Under the pieces are notes generated by a model that made no database searches, was not told where the DNA came from, and was given only the letters and a program-made list of their open reading frames with translations. A stretch of DNA of 64,000 bases from Mycolicibacter acidiphilus (GTDB lineage Bacteria > Actinomycetota > Actinomycetes > Mycobacteriales > Mycobacteriaceae), in contig NZ_JAHCLR010000023.1 of NCBI RefSeq assembly GCF_018455725.1, positions 1 through 64,000 on the forward strand. The letters are read 5' to 3'. Made by a program: the position numbers and the translations under genes. Below are positions 52,907 through 61,454 of the stretch, one piece after another; position 1 is the stretch's first letter; every line of letters begins with the position of its first letter.

Positions 52907-54634
52907 ATGCTGACCCGTCTGATCCGTATCCAACTGGGGATCTTCGCCGTCGTCACGGTGCTGGCCGTCGGGGCGATCTCCACGCTCTACCTGCACCTGC
53001 CCAGCCGGCTGGGCATCGGCACCTACAAGGTGACCGCCGACTTCGTCGGCGGCGGCGGCATCTACAAGGCGGCCAACGTCACCTACCGGGGCGTCACGGT
53101 GGGCCGGGTGGACTCGGTGCACCTCAACGACGACGACGGCGTCGACGTGGTGATGCGCCTCAACGGCAGCGCGCACGTCCCGGCGAACGTCACCGCCACC
53201 GTCACGAGCATGTCCGCGATCGGTGAGCAGTACGTCGACCTGGTCCCGCCGGCCGACGCCGCCCCGGCCCGGACCCTGCACAACGGCGACCGGATCGGCC
53301 AGGACCGCACCGCGATCGGGCAGGACATCGCCGGGCTGCTCACCCAGGCACAGTCGATGGTCGACAGCATCGCCAACAGTCGGCTGCGCGACGTGCTGCG
53401 CGAGACGTTCACCGCGTTCAACGGCACCGGGCCGGAACTGGCCCGCATGATCGAGTCGTCGCGGCTGCTGATCGACGAGGCGAACGCCAGCTCCGACGAC
53501 ACGATCGCCCTGCTCGAGCGGGTGCAGCCGTTCCTGGACGCGCAGATCCGCGGCGGCGACGACATCAAGACGCTGACCAAGTCGCTGGCGGCGGTCACCA
53601 CCGAGGTCCGCAACGCCGACCCGCAGTTCCGCGACGTGCTGAAGACGCTGCCGAGCGTCACCGACGAGGCCAACACCGCGTTCACCGGCATCCGCCCGTC
53701 GTTCCCGGTGCTGGCGGCCAGCATGGCCAACTTCGGCCGGGTCGGCGTGATCTACCGCAAGTCGATCGAGCAGGCGCTGGTCGTCTTCCCGGCGCTGATC
53801 GCGGCGCTGCTGACCGTGGCCGGCGGCGTGCCCATCGACGAGGGCGTGAAGCTCGACTTCAAGGTCGACCTGCACGACCCGCCGCCCTGCAGCGTCGGAT
53901 TCGTGCCGTTCACCGAGATCCGATCGCCCGCCGACGAGACGGTCCGAGAATTGCCGAAGGGGCTGTACTGCAAGGCGGCCCAGAACGACCCAACCGCGGT
54001 CCGCGGCGCCCGCAACTACCCGTGCATGGAGTACCCGGGCAAGCGCGCCCCGACCATTCAGCTCTGCCGCGACCCGCAGGGCTTCGTGCCGATCGGCAGC
54101 AACCCGTGGCGCGGTCCGCCGATCCCCTACGGCACCCCGATCCAGGACCCGCGGATGCACCGGCCGATGAACAAGTTCCCGTTCATCCCGCCGGAGGCCG
54201 ACTACGACCCGGGCCCGCCGGTGGCACAGCTGCCGCCGGGGGTGCCGCGAGGTCCGGGGCCGGCCCCCAACCCGCCGTTCCCGCTGCCGTACCCGCCGAG
54301 CGACCCCGGCCCGCAACCGGCGCCGTGGCCGTACTACTCGCCGCCGGACCAGAGTCTGCCGACGAACCCCGGCGGCAACGGCGGGCTGCCGGCGTACAAC
54401 CGGGATCCGGCGCCGGAGCTGCTCCCGCCCCCGCCGGCACCGCTGCCGGCCGAGGCGCCGGCCCCCGCCGGACCGCAACCGCAGGCCAGCGGGGCCTCGA
54501 CCACGCCGTATGACGACCGCACCGGCCGGTTCACCGACCCGGACGGCGGCGCCGGGGTGTACCTGCCCGGTGACACCAAACGGCTGCCGGCCGAGACCTG
54601 GAGTGACCTGATGCTGCTGCCGAGGCCGGCATGA
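52907..54634 (+). CDS. mce4F: Mce4F with long proline-rich tail
   Basis: A 575-residue Mce protein: MLTRLIRIQLGIFAVVTVLA helix, MCE domain YKVTADFVGGGGIYKAANVT, and helical region TALLERV-type segments. The last 150 residues or so are proline/glycine-rich (GPPVAQLPPGVPRGPGPAPN, YPPSDPGPQPAPWPYYSPP). Four Cys lie in the preceding segment (PPPCSVGF, LYCKAAQ, YPCMEY, QLCRDP), probably two disulfides. It starts six bases after the mce4E stop and overlaps mas4A by four bases. Confidence 0.94.
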   Translation: MLTRLIRIQLGIFAVVTVLAVGAISTLYLHLPSRLGIGTYKVTADFVGGGGIYKAANVTYRGVTVGRVDSVHLNDDDGVDVVMRLNGSAHVPANVTATVTSMSAIGEQYVDLVPPADAAPARTLHNGDRIGQDRTAIGQDIAGLLTQAQSMVDSIANSRLRDVLRETFTAFNGTGPELARMIESSRLLIDEANASSDDTIALLERVQPFLDAQIRGGDDIKTLTKSLAAVTTEVRNADPQFRDVLKTLPSVTDEANTAFTGIRPSFPVLAASMANFGRVGVIYRKSIEQALVVFPALIAALLTVAGGVPIDEGVKLDFKVDLHDPPPCSVGFVPFTEIRSPADETVRELPKGLYCKAAQNDPTAVRGARNYPCMEYPGKRAPTIQLCRDPQGFVPIGSNPWRGPPIPYGTPIQDPRMHRPMNKFPFIPPEADYDPGPPVAQLPPGVPRGPGPAPNPPFPLPYPPSDPGPQPAPWPYYSPPDQSLPTNPGGNGGLPAYNRDPAPELLPPPPAPLPAEAPAPAGPQPQASGASTTPYDDRTGRFTDPDGGAGVYLPGDTKRLPAETWSDLMLLPRPA

Positions 54635-55317
54635 CGGGCGAACCGACCGAACCGCGGGCCCGCCGGCGCGCGTCGCGGGCGGCCGGCCCGGCCGGGGATG
54701 TCCCCGGGGCGACCACGACCGCCGTGCCGGTGCAGGTTCAGGTGCCGATGCCGAGCAGGTCGATCGCGAACGCGGTGCGCCCGACCGGCCTGCCGCCGCG
54801 GCGGGCGGCCAACACCCGCGGGGTGGCGATGATCGCCGGGATCACCGGATCGGTGGCGATCGCGGTGCTCGGTGCGCTGGTCGCGGTGCTGCTGGTGCAG
54901 CATCGGCACGTCGCAGCCGCCGGCGACCGCGACCAGCGGTTCGTCGACACCGCCAAGCAGACCGTCGTCAACATGTACAGCTACACCCAGGCCACCGTCG
55001 ACGATGACGTGGACCGCTTCATCAACGGCACCAGCGGGCCGTTCCGCGACGCGATGGGCGGCAACGCCGACAACCTCAAGGCGTTTCTGCGCAAGTCCAA
55101 CCTGAGCTCCGAGGCTGTCATCAACGCTGCGGCGCTGGAGGGTTTGGACCCGGTCGCCGGCAACGCCTCGGTACTCGTCGCCACCCGGGTCACCGTCACC
55201 GATCCCGACGGGGTGAACAAACCGTCGCAGCCGTTCCGACTGCGGGTGATCGTGCACCGGGACGACGCGGGCAATATGACCGCCTACGACCTCAAATACC
55301 CCGAAGGCGGTAACTGA
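54631..55317 (+). CDS. mas4A: Mce-associated membrane protein Mas4A
   Basis: A 228-residue protein with a basic disordered N-terminus (PRARRRASRAAGPAGDVPGA), one membrane helix (IAGITGSVAIAVLGALVAVLL) and an external NTF2/VirB8-like domain (RFVDTAKQTVVNMYSYTQAT). It corresponds to Rv3493c. Mas proteins are thought to stabilise Mce complexes. Overlaps of four bases with mce4F and one with mas4B. Confidence 0.88.
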   Translation: MTGEPTEPRARRRASRAAGPAGDVPGATTTAVPVQVQVPMPSRSIANAVRPTGLPPRRAANTRGVAMIAGITGSVAIAVLGALVAVLLVQHRHVAAAGDRDQRFVDTAKQTVVNMYSYTQATVDDDVDRFINGTSGPFRDAMGGNADNLKAFLRKSNLSSEAVINAAALEGLDPVAGNASVLVATRVTVTDPDGVNKPSQPFRLRVIVHRDDAGNMTAYDLKYPEGGN

Positions 55318-55817
55318 TGGGGCGCAGATCGGCCACCGCACTGCAGCACGGCGTGACCGCGGTGGGCGTCGCCGCGTTCGTGGGCCTGGCCGCCGCCGGC
55401 GGTTCCCTCTACTGGGACCGGGTCGAGGCACGCGGGGTGCACGCCGCCCAGGTCGCTCTCACCGCGCTGACGGTCGATGAGATCCCGAAGGTGTTCGGCT
55501 ACGACTACCAGACGGTCGAGCGCACCATGATGGACGCCTATCCGCTGTTCACCGACGACTACCGGCGCGAATTCGAGTCGCGGGCCACCGAGGCCATCAT
55601 TCCGCAGGCCCGGGAGATGCACCTGGTCAACCAGGTCGACGTCGTCGGCGTCGGGGTGATGCAGGGGGTCCGCCGCACCAGCGGGTCGGTGCTGGTCTAC
55701 ATGAACCGCACGATGACCGACAAGTCCAAGCAGACGCTGTACGACGGCAGTCGGATTCGGGTCGACTACCAGAAGGTCGGCAGCAAATGGCTGATCGACA
55801 AGATCACGCCGATCTGA
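55317..55817 (+). CDS. mas4B: Mce-associated membrane protein Mas4B
   Basis: A 166-residue protein with an N-terminal helix (HGVTAVGVAAFVGLAAAGG) and an external domain with VFGYDYQTVERTMMDAYPLF, ending KVGSKWLIDKITPI. It corresponds to Rv3492c and pairs with Mas4A. Its ATG overlaps the Mas4A stop (TGATG). The next gene begins 14 bases downstream with its own strong ribosome site. Confidence 0.88.
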   Translation: MGRRSATALQHGVTAVGVAAFVGLAAAGGSLYWDRVEARGVHAAQVALTALTVDEIPKVFGYDYQTVERTMMDAYPLFTDDYRREFESRATEAIIPQAREMHLVNQVDVVGVGVMQGVRRTSGSVLVYMNRTMTDKSKQTLYDGSRIRVDYQKVGSKWLIDKITPI

Positions 55818-55831
55818 CGGGGAGGACCGCC

Positions 55832-56386
55832 ATGGTGAACATGAGGGCCAACACGATCCGCCGCATCGCCGCACTGGCGACCGCCGTCGGCGCCGCGGTG
55901 GCACTGACCCCGGCCGCCGGGGCCAACCCGGGTGAGCCGGCCCCGGAGGGCACCGTCGAGGGCGTCTACACGTTCAGCCAGGGCGGCGCCCGGGCGACCT
56001 GGGAGATCACCCCGCTGTGCGTGCCCACCGTCGGTGACGGCCGAGTGCCGATCAACACGGCGATCGGCTGCAAACTGCAGGTCGTCAGCGACGGGAAACT
56101 CGGCCAGAGCGGGCTGTACCGGCTCAGCGGCGGGCGGTGGCTGTTCTCGAAACCGCTGCTGGCCGGCATGAAGTGCCCGGACGGCAAGATCGTCGCCACC
56201 CAGGAGACCTACGAGTTCGACACCGGACTGAACGGCCTCTACACCCAGGCGCACAACGCCGTCTGCGGCGAAGCGCCCGGCCTCAACAAGCAGCCGTTCA
56301 CGCTGACCTACGTCGGTCCGCTGCCGTTCCCGGTCGAGCACTACCCGCTGAACTGCATGGACAACCCGCTGCACATGTGCAGCTGA
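55832..56386 (+). CDS. exported Rv3491-like protein at the end of the mce4 operon
   Basis: A 184-residue protein with signal peptide IAALATAVGAAVALTPAAGA. The mature part reads VEGVYTFSQGGARATWEITP, with four Cys in order (TPLC, IGC, MKC, AVC). It also has SGGRWLFSKPLLAGMKCPDG and PFTLTYVGPLPF, then two more Cys at the end (NCMDNPLHMCS). This is the counterpart of Rv3491, which also lies between mas4B and otsA. Its order of motifs parallels the small exported four-cysteine family near 28-32 kb. GGGGAGGA precedes ATG 55832. Function unknown. Confidence 0.82.
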   Translation: MVNMRANTIRRIAALATAVGAAVALTPAAGANPGEPAPEGTVEGVYTFSQGGARATWEITPLCVPTVGDGRVPINTAIGCKLQVVSDGKLGQSGLYRLSGGRWLFSKPLLAGMKCPDGKIVATQETYEFDTGLNGLYTQAHNAVCGEAPGLNKQPFTLTYVGPLPFPVEHYPLNCMDNPLHMCS

Positions 56387-56388
56387 CG

Positions 56389-57849
56389 TCAGGCGGCGTG
56401 GGTGCCGGCCAGCGCGTCCAGGAATGACCGGGCCCACCGGTCCACGTCGTGGGTCAGCACCTGGCGGCGCAGCGCACGCATCCGCCGCCGGCCCTCCTCC
56501 GGGGTCTGCCCGGCGGCCGCCTCGATCGCGTCCTTGACGCCGTCCAGATCGTGCGGGTTCACCAGGTAGGCCTGGTGCAGTTCGGCTGCCGCGCCGGTGA
56601 ACTCGCTGAGCACCAGGGCACCGCCGAGGTCGCTGCGGCAGGCCACGTACTCCTTGGCGACCAGGTTCATCCCGTCGCGCAGCGGGGTGACCAGCATGAT
56701 GTCGGCGGCCACGAAGAACGCCAGCAGCTCGTTGCGGGGGATGGGCCGGTGCAGGTAGTGCACCACCGGGTGGCCGACCTCGCCGTACTCGCCGTTGATG
56801 TGCCCGACCTCGCGTTCGATCTCGTCGCGCAGGATCTGGTAGCTCTCCACCCGCTCCCGGCTGGGTGTCGCCAGCTGGACGAGCACGGTGTCGTCGGGTT
56901 TGACCCGGCCCTCGTCGAGCAGTTCGTTGAACGCCAGCAGCCGCACGTCGATGCCCTTGGTGTAATCCAGCCGGTCCACCCCGAGCAGGATCTTGCGGGG
57001 ATGGCCCAGTTCGGCGCGGATCTGCTTGGCGCGCCGGCGGATGTCGCGGGCGCGGGCGGTCCGGTCCAGCGACCCGGAGTCGATCGAGATCGGGAACGCG
57101 CCCACCCGGACGGTGCGATCGGCCAGCCGGACCTCGCCGCAGCGGTTGCGCACCCCGACGGTGCCGCGGGAGATCGGCGCCCCGACCAGCTTCTTGGCCA
57201 GGAACAGGAAGTTCTGCGCGTCGCCGGGCAGGTGGAAGCCGACCAGGTCGGCGCCGAGCAGGCCGTCGACGATCTCCGCCCGCCAGGGCAGCTGCATGAA
57301 CAGCTCCACCGGCGGGAACGGGATGTGCAGGAAGAAGCCGATGGTCAGATCGGGGCGCAGCTCGCGCAGCATCTTCGGCACCAGCTGCAGCTGGTAGTCC
57401 TGTACCCAGACCGTGGCCCCGGCCGAGGCGGCCTCAGCGGTCGCCTCGGCGAACCGCCGGTTGACGTCGACGTAGCGGTCCCACCACTGCCGCTGGTAGA
57501 CGGGTTTGACGATCACGTCGTGGTACAGCGGCCACAGCGTGGCGTTGGAGAAGCCCTCGTAGTACTCGGCGATGTCCTCGGCGGTCAGCCGGACCGGCTG
57601 CAGCCGCAGGTCATCGAGGTCGATCGGGTCCGGGGCCGGCTCACCGGGCTTCGCCGCGGCGCCGGGCCAGCCCACCCAGGCGCCACGCCGACGGCGCAGT
57701 AGCGGCTCCAGTGCGGTGACCAGCCCCCCGGGGCTGCGCTTCCAGGCCGTGGTCCCGTCGGGGAGCCGCTCGATGTCGATCGGCAGCCGGTTGGCCACCA
57801 CCACGAAGTCCGAGTCCCCGAACTCCGGTGTGTCCCCCGTCCGGGGCAT
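56389..57849 (-). CDS. otsA: trehalose-6-phosphate synthase OtsA
   Basis: A 486-residue GT20 glycosyltransferase: [78 protein letters not shown] and [20 protein letters not shown]. It joins a nucleoside-diphosphate glucose to glucose-6-phosphate, the first step of trehalose synthesis. It converges with the Rv3491-like gene, as in M. tuberculosis Rv3490-Rv3491. Its ATG directly follows the stop of a 54-codon upstream gene (TAAATG), so its translation is likely coupled to it. Confidence 0.94.
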   Translation of the reverse strand: MPRTGDTPEFGDSDFVVVANRLPIDIERLPDGTTAWKRSPGGLVTALEPLLRRRRGAWVGWPGAAAKPGEPAPDPIDLDDLRLQPVRLTAEDIAEYYEGFSNATLWPLYHDVIVKPVYQRQWWDRYVDVNRRFAEATAEAASAGATVWVQDYQLQLVPKMLRELRPDLTIGFFLHIPFPPVELFMQLPWRAEIVDGLLGADLVGFHLPGDAQNFLFLAKKLVGAPISRGTVGVRNRCGEVRLADRTVRVGAFPISIDSGSLDRTARARDIRRRAKQIRAELGHPRKILLGVDRLDYTKGIDVRLLAFNELLDEGRVKPDDTVLVQLATPSRERVESYQILRDEIEREVGHINGEYGEVGHPVVHYLHRPIPRNELLAFFVAADIMLVTPLRDGMNLVAKEYVACRSDLGGALVLSEFTGAAAELHQAYLVNPHDLDGVKDAIEAAAGQTPEEGRRRMRALRRQVLTHDVDRWARSFLDALAGTHAA

Positions 57850-58014
57850 TTACGCCTCGGGCTTTGACGGCCCGATGCCGAGCATCGACAGGAACACCCG
57901 GCACTCGTCGGCATCCTCGGCGTAGGCGGCGACGACCCGCCGGGCCTGGTTTGCGGTGCTGTCGGCCAGCGGCTCCACGTCGTCGATGTCGGCCTGGTCG
58001 GTTTTTGCAGCCAT
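57850..58014 (-). CDS. 54-residue acidic protein coupled to otsA
   Basis: A short frame, MAAKTDQADIDDVEPLADST then NQARRVVAAYAEDADECRVF and LSMLGIGPSKPEA. It ends TAA and is immediately followed by the otsA ATG with no gap. It is acidic, helical and has one Cys. The codon use is like the neighbours (GC-rich third positions), and the frame fills exactly the space ahead of otsA. It could be a regulatory subunit or a leader that sets otsA translation. No family recognised. Confidence 0.65.
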   Translation of the reverse strand: MAAKTDQADIDDVEPLADSTANQARRVVAAYAEDADECRVFLSMLGIGPSKPEA

Positions 58015-58120
58015 GACATGACTCTAGGCGAAATCCGGGGTGCAAACACAGCTGCCCGGCCAACCCTGCGGCCGGTGTTTGCCCGCCCCGGCCGTACGCT
58101 GAGCCGCGGAGGTGGCTGCC

Positions 58121-59020
58121 ATGACGACACCGGATCAGCTGGTCGACTACGAGACGCTGGACGACGGCCGCATCGCGCGGGTCTGGCTGAACCGGCCGGA
58201 GGCGCACAACGCCCAGAACCGCACCCTGCTGGTGCAGCTCGATGAGGCGTTTCAGCGGGCCGAGGCCGACGACGACGTGCGGGTGGTGATCCTGGCGGCG
58301 CGCGGCAAGAACTTCTCCGCCGGCCACGATCTGGGCTCCGAGGCGGCACTGGCCGAACGGCGTCCCGGACCGGATCAGCATCCGAGCTTCCGATCCCACG
58401 GCGGCACCCGCGAGCCGGTGGTGGAGAAGACCTACCTGCAGGAGTGGCACCACTACTTCCAGAACACCTGTCGCTGGCGGGAACTGCGCAAGGTCACCGT
58501 CGCGCAGGTGCAGGGCAACGTGATCTCGGCCGGGCTGATGCTGATGTGGGCGTGCGACCTGATCGTCGCCGCCGACAACGCGCGGTTCTCCGACGTCGTC
58601 GGGGTGCGCCTCGGTATGCCCGGCGTCGAATACTATGCCCACCCGTGGGAATTCGGTCCGCGTAAAGCCAAAGAGCTGCTGCTGACCGGCGATTCGATCG
58701 ACGCCGACGAGGCGCACCGGCTCGGCATGGTCGCCAAGGTGTTCCCGCTCGACGACCTGGCCGATCGCACCCTGGAGTTCGCCCGGCGCATCGCCGCGGT
58801 GCCGACGATGGCGGCGCTGCTGATCAAGGATTCGGTGAACGCCGCCACCGACGCGATGGGGTTCGCCGAGGCGCTGCGGCACGGCTTCCACATCCACCAG
58901 CTGGGCCACGCGCACTGGTCCGCGCACAACGACAACAAATTCCCGATCGCGCTGCCGCCGGACGTGCCGGACTGGCGGACGGCCGGGCCCACCGATCTCG
59001 CGCAGCGGGACAAGCCTTAA
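58121..59020 (+). CDS. enoyl-CoA hydratase/isomerase family protein
   Basis: A 299-residue crotonase: ARVWLNRPEAHNAQNRTLLV, oxyanion segments AARGKNFSAGHDLGSEAAL and QGNVISAGLMLMWACDLIVA. An insertion of about 45 residues after GHDLG (RPGPDQHPSFRSHGGTREPV) is characteristic of one mycobacterial subgroup. The ATG at 58121 is set by GGAGG eight bases upstream. The substrate is unknown. It starts about 106 bases from the otsA leader gene, in the opposite direction. Confidence 0.85.
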   Translation: MTTPDQLVDYETLDDGRIARVWLNRPEAHNAQNRTLLVQLDEAFQRAEADDDVRVVILAARGKNFSAGHDLGSEAALAERRPGPDQHPSFRSHGGTREPVVEKTYLQEWHHYFQNTCRWRELRKVTVAQVQGNVISAGLMLMWACDLIVAADNARFSDVVGVRLGMPGVEYYAHPWEFGPRKAKELLLTGDSIDADEAHRLGMVAKVFPLDDLADRTLEFARRIAAVPTMAALLIKDSVNAATDAMGFAEALRHGFHIHQLGHAHWSAHNDNKFPIALPPDVPDWRTAGPTDLAQRDKP

Positions 59021-59052
59021 CCGGGTCGCCGCCGTCACGTTAGGCTCGCGGT

Positions 59053-60441
59053 GTGAAGCGGCTCTCGGGTGTTGACGCGGCGTTCTGGTACGGCGAAACC
59101 GCCGGGTGGCACATGCACGTCGGCGCCCTGGCGATCTGCGACCCGACCGGGGTGGACGGGTTCAGCTTCGAGCGGATCCGCGAGCTGATCATCGAGCGGC
59201 TGCCGCAGATGCCGCAGCTGCGTTGGCGGGTCGTCGCCGGGCCGCTCGGCCTGGATCGGCCCTGGTTCGTCGAGGATCCCGAGCTGGACCCGGACTTCCA
59301 CATCCGGCGGATCGGGGTGCCGGCGCCCGGTGGCCGCAAGGAACTCGAGGAGCTGACCGGCCGGCTGATGTCCTACAAGCTGGACCGGTCGCGGCCGCTG
59401 TGGGAGCTGTGGGTGATCGACGGCGTCAAGGGCGGCCGGGTGGCGACCCTGACCAAGATGCACCACTCGATCATCGACGGCGTCTCCGGCGCGGGCCTGG
59501 GCGAGATCCTGCTCGACGTCACCCCGGAGCCGCGCGCGCCGCTGCCCGACACGATCGGGTCGCTGGTCGGGGAGGGGACCCCCAGCTTCGAGTTGCGCGC
59601 GGTGCAGGCGCTGGTCAACGTCGGCATCAAGACGCCGTTCCGGATCGCCCGGCTGCTGGAGCAGACGGTCCGCCAGCAGCTCGCAACGATCGGACTGACC
59701 CGCAAGCCGCCGGGGTACTTCGACGCACCGGTGACCCGGTTCAACGCGCCGGTGTCACCGCACCGGCGGATCACCGGCGCCCGGATCGAGCTGAGCCGGG
59801 TGAAGGCGCTCAAGGACGCCTACGGGGTGAAGGTCAACGACATCGTGCTGGCGCTGGTCGCCGGGGCGGTGCGCAGCTACCTGGTCGAGCGCGACGAGCT
59901 GCCGGCCAAGCCGCTGGTCACCCAGATCCCGGTCTCCACCCGCACCGAGGCCGACCGTGACGAGGTCGGCAACAAGATCAGTTCGATGACGGTCTCGCTG
60001 GCCACCGACATCGACGATCCCGCCGAGCGGGTGAAGGCCATCTACGAGAGCACCCAGAGTGCCAAGGAGATGGCCAAGGCGCTCTCGGCGCACCAGATCA
60101 TGGGCCTGACCGACACCACCCCGCCCGGGCTGCTGCACCTGGCCGCCCGGGCCTACACCGCCACCGGGCTGTCGGCGAGCATCGCGCCGATCAACCTCGT
60201 CGTCTCCAACGTGCCCGGCCCGACGTTCCCGCTGTACATGGCCGGGGCGCCGCTGGAGTCGTTCATCCCGATCGGCCCGCCGGTACTCGACGTGGCGCTG
60301 AACATCACCTGCTTCTCCTACCTGGAGCACCTGGACTTCGGCTTCGTCACCACCCCGGAGGTGGCACCCGACATCGACCAGATGGCCGACGCGATCCGGC
60401 CGGCGCTCAAGGAGCTGGAGCGCGCGGCCGGCCTGTCGTGA
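59053..60441 (+). CDS. wax ester synthase/diacylglycerol acyltransferase (WS/DGAT)
   Basis: A 462-residue WS/DGAT protein with intact HHSIIDG ([19 protein letters not shown]), [20 protein letters not shown] at the start, then [16 protein letters not shown] and [16 protein letters not shown]. Triacylglycerol or wax ester synthesis from acyl-CoA is expected. GTG start. The stop overlaps the GTG of the next SDR by four bases. In contrast to the gene at 16547, its catalytic motif is canonical. Confidence 0.87.
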   Translation: MKRLSGVDAAFWYGETAGWHMHVGALAICDPTGVDGFSFERIRELIIERLPQMPQLRWRVVAGPLGLDRPWFVEDPELDPDFHIRRIGVPAPGGRKELEELTGRLMSYKLDRSRPLWELWVIDGVKGGRVATLTKMHHSIIDGVSGAGLGEILLDVTPEPRAPLPDTIGSLVGEGTPSFELRAVQALVNVGIKTPFRIARLLEQTVRQQLATIGLTRKPPGYFDAPVTRFNAPVSPHRRITGARIELSRVKALKDAYGVKVNDIVLALVAGAVRSYLVERDELPAKPLVTQIPVSTRTEADRDEVGNKISSMTVSLATDIDDPAERVKAIYESTQSAKEMAKALSAHQIMGLTDTTPPGLLHLAARAYTATGLSASIAPINLVVSNVPGPTFPLYMAGAPLESFIPIGPPVLDVALNITCFSYLEHLDFGFVTTPEVAPDIDQMADAIRPALKELERAAGLS

Positions 60442-61292
60442 GTGTCTACGCGGTCACCGGATCGGCGTCCGGGATGGGCGCCCAGGCGGCGGCGAAGCTG
60501 CAGGCGGCCGGGCACACCGTGATCGGGGTCGACCTGCGCGACGCCGACGTGATCGCGGACCTGTCGACGGCGGCGGGGCGTGCCGCGGCCGCCGAGGCGG
60601 TGCTGGACGCCAGCGACGGTCGGCTCGACGGCGCGGTGCTGTCCGCCGGCATCGGGCCCGCGCCGGGCGCGGGGCGGGTCCGGCTGATCTTCGAGGTGAA
60701 CTACCGGGGTGTGGCGGAGTTGCTGACCGCCTGGCGTCCGGCGCTGGCGGCGGCCGGTAACGCCAAAGTGGTGGTGATCGCCAGCAACTCCACGACCACC
60801 GTGCCGGCGGTGCCGCGACGCGCTATCCGGGCGCTGCTTCGCGGCGACGTGGACCGGGCGGAGCGCTGGATGCGGCTGTTCGGCCCGGGTGGGCCGTCGA
60901 TCGCCTACGCGGCCTCCAAGATCGCCGTCGCCCGCTGGGTGCGCCGGCATGCGGTGCTGGCCGAGTGGGCCGGGGCCGGGATCCGGCTGAACGCGCTGGC
61001 GCCGGGGGCGGTCATGACGCCGCTGCTGCAGGAGCAGCTCGACACCCCGGGACAGGCCAAAGCCGTTCAGAGTTTCCCGGTGCCGGTCGGTGGCTACGGC
61101 GACCCCGGGCAGCTGGCCGACTGGATGCTGTTCATGCTCTCCGATGCCGCCGAATTCCTGTGCGGCAGCGTCATTTTCGTCGACGGTGGATCGGATGCGT
61201 ATTTCCGGGCCGACGACTGGCCGACGGCGGTGCCAGTGCGCCGGGCGGTCCGCTACCTGCTGCGGATGCGGGCCTTCTCCCGGTCGCGGTAG
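60438..61292 (+). CDS. short-chain dehydrogenase/reductase, Hsd-like
   Basis: A 284-residue [23 protein letters not shown] (cofactor loop), [39 protein letters not shown], catalytic [14 protein letters not shown] and the C-terminal [13 protein letters not shown]. The missing middle region and short Ala-rich strand resemble 3alpha-hydroxysteroid dehydrogenase/carbonyl reductase relatives. It is translationally coupled to the WS/DGAT gene. It converges with the GMC oxidoreductase across an inverted repeat. Confidence 0.83.
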   Translation: MSVYAVTGSASGMGAQAAAKLQAAGHTVIGVDLRDADVIADLSTAAGRAAAAEAVLDASDGRLDGAVLSAGIGPAPGAGRVRLIFEVNYRGVAELLTAWRPALAAAGNAKVVVIASNSTTTVPAVPRRAIRALLRGDVDRAERWMRLFGPGGPSIAYAASKIAVARWVRRHAVLAEWAGAGIRLNALAPGAVMTPLLQEQLDTPGQAKAVQSFPVPVGGYGDPGQLADWMLFMLSDAAEFLCGSVIFVDGGSDAYFRADDWPTAVPVRRAVRYLLRMRAFSRSR

Positions 61293-61321
61293 GCGGGCAG
61301 TTGCGGCTCCGGACCGTGTGT

Positions 61322-61412
61322 CGTTGTGCCCGCCTCTGCGCGACAATCCCCCCGTTGGGCGGCTTCAGTCGCCTGACCTAACACCCGTTGTCGCGCAGAG
61401 GCGGGCACAACG
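61322..61412. repeat. long perfect inverted repeat between convergent genes
   Basis: Two arms of 25 bases (61322-61346 and 61388-61412) are exact reverse complements, with a 41-base loop between. The arm starts CGTTGTGCCCGCCTCTGC. The element fills most of the 162-base gap between two convergent genes. A transcript in either direction could form a hairpin, so it may be a bidirectional terminator. Its length and perfection also fit a REP- or MITE-like dispersed element. No target-site duplication is obvious. Confidence 0.8.
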
Positions 61413-61454
61413 GGTGGTGCTTCAGCGGCGCGTTGCCGTCGACGCCGTCGAACG

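Noticed and set aside
51236-54478. A 1080-residue minus-strand frame across mce4D-mce4F
   Set aside because: It is the complement of well-recognised Mce proteins; the translation is low-complexity Arg/Gly/His-rich sequence with no domain.
58015-58120. A shared regulatory element for the otsA leader gene and the crotonase
   Set aside because: I found no palindrome or convincing -35/-10 pair beyond the ribosome site.
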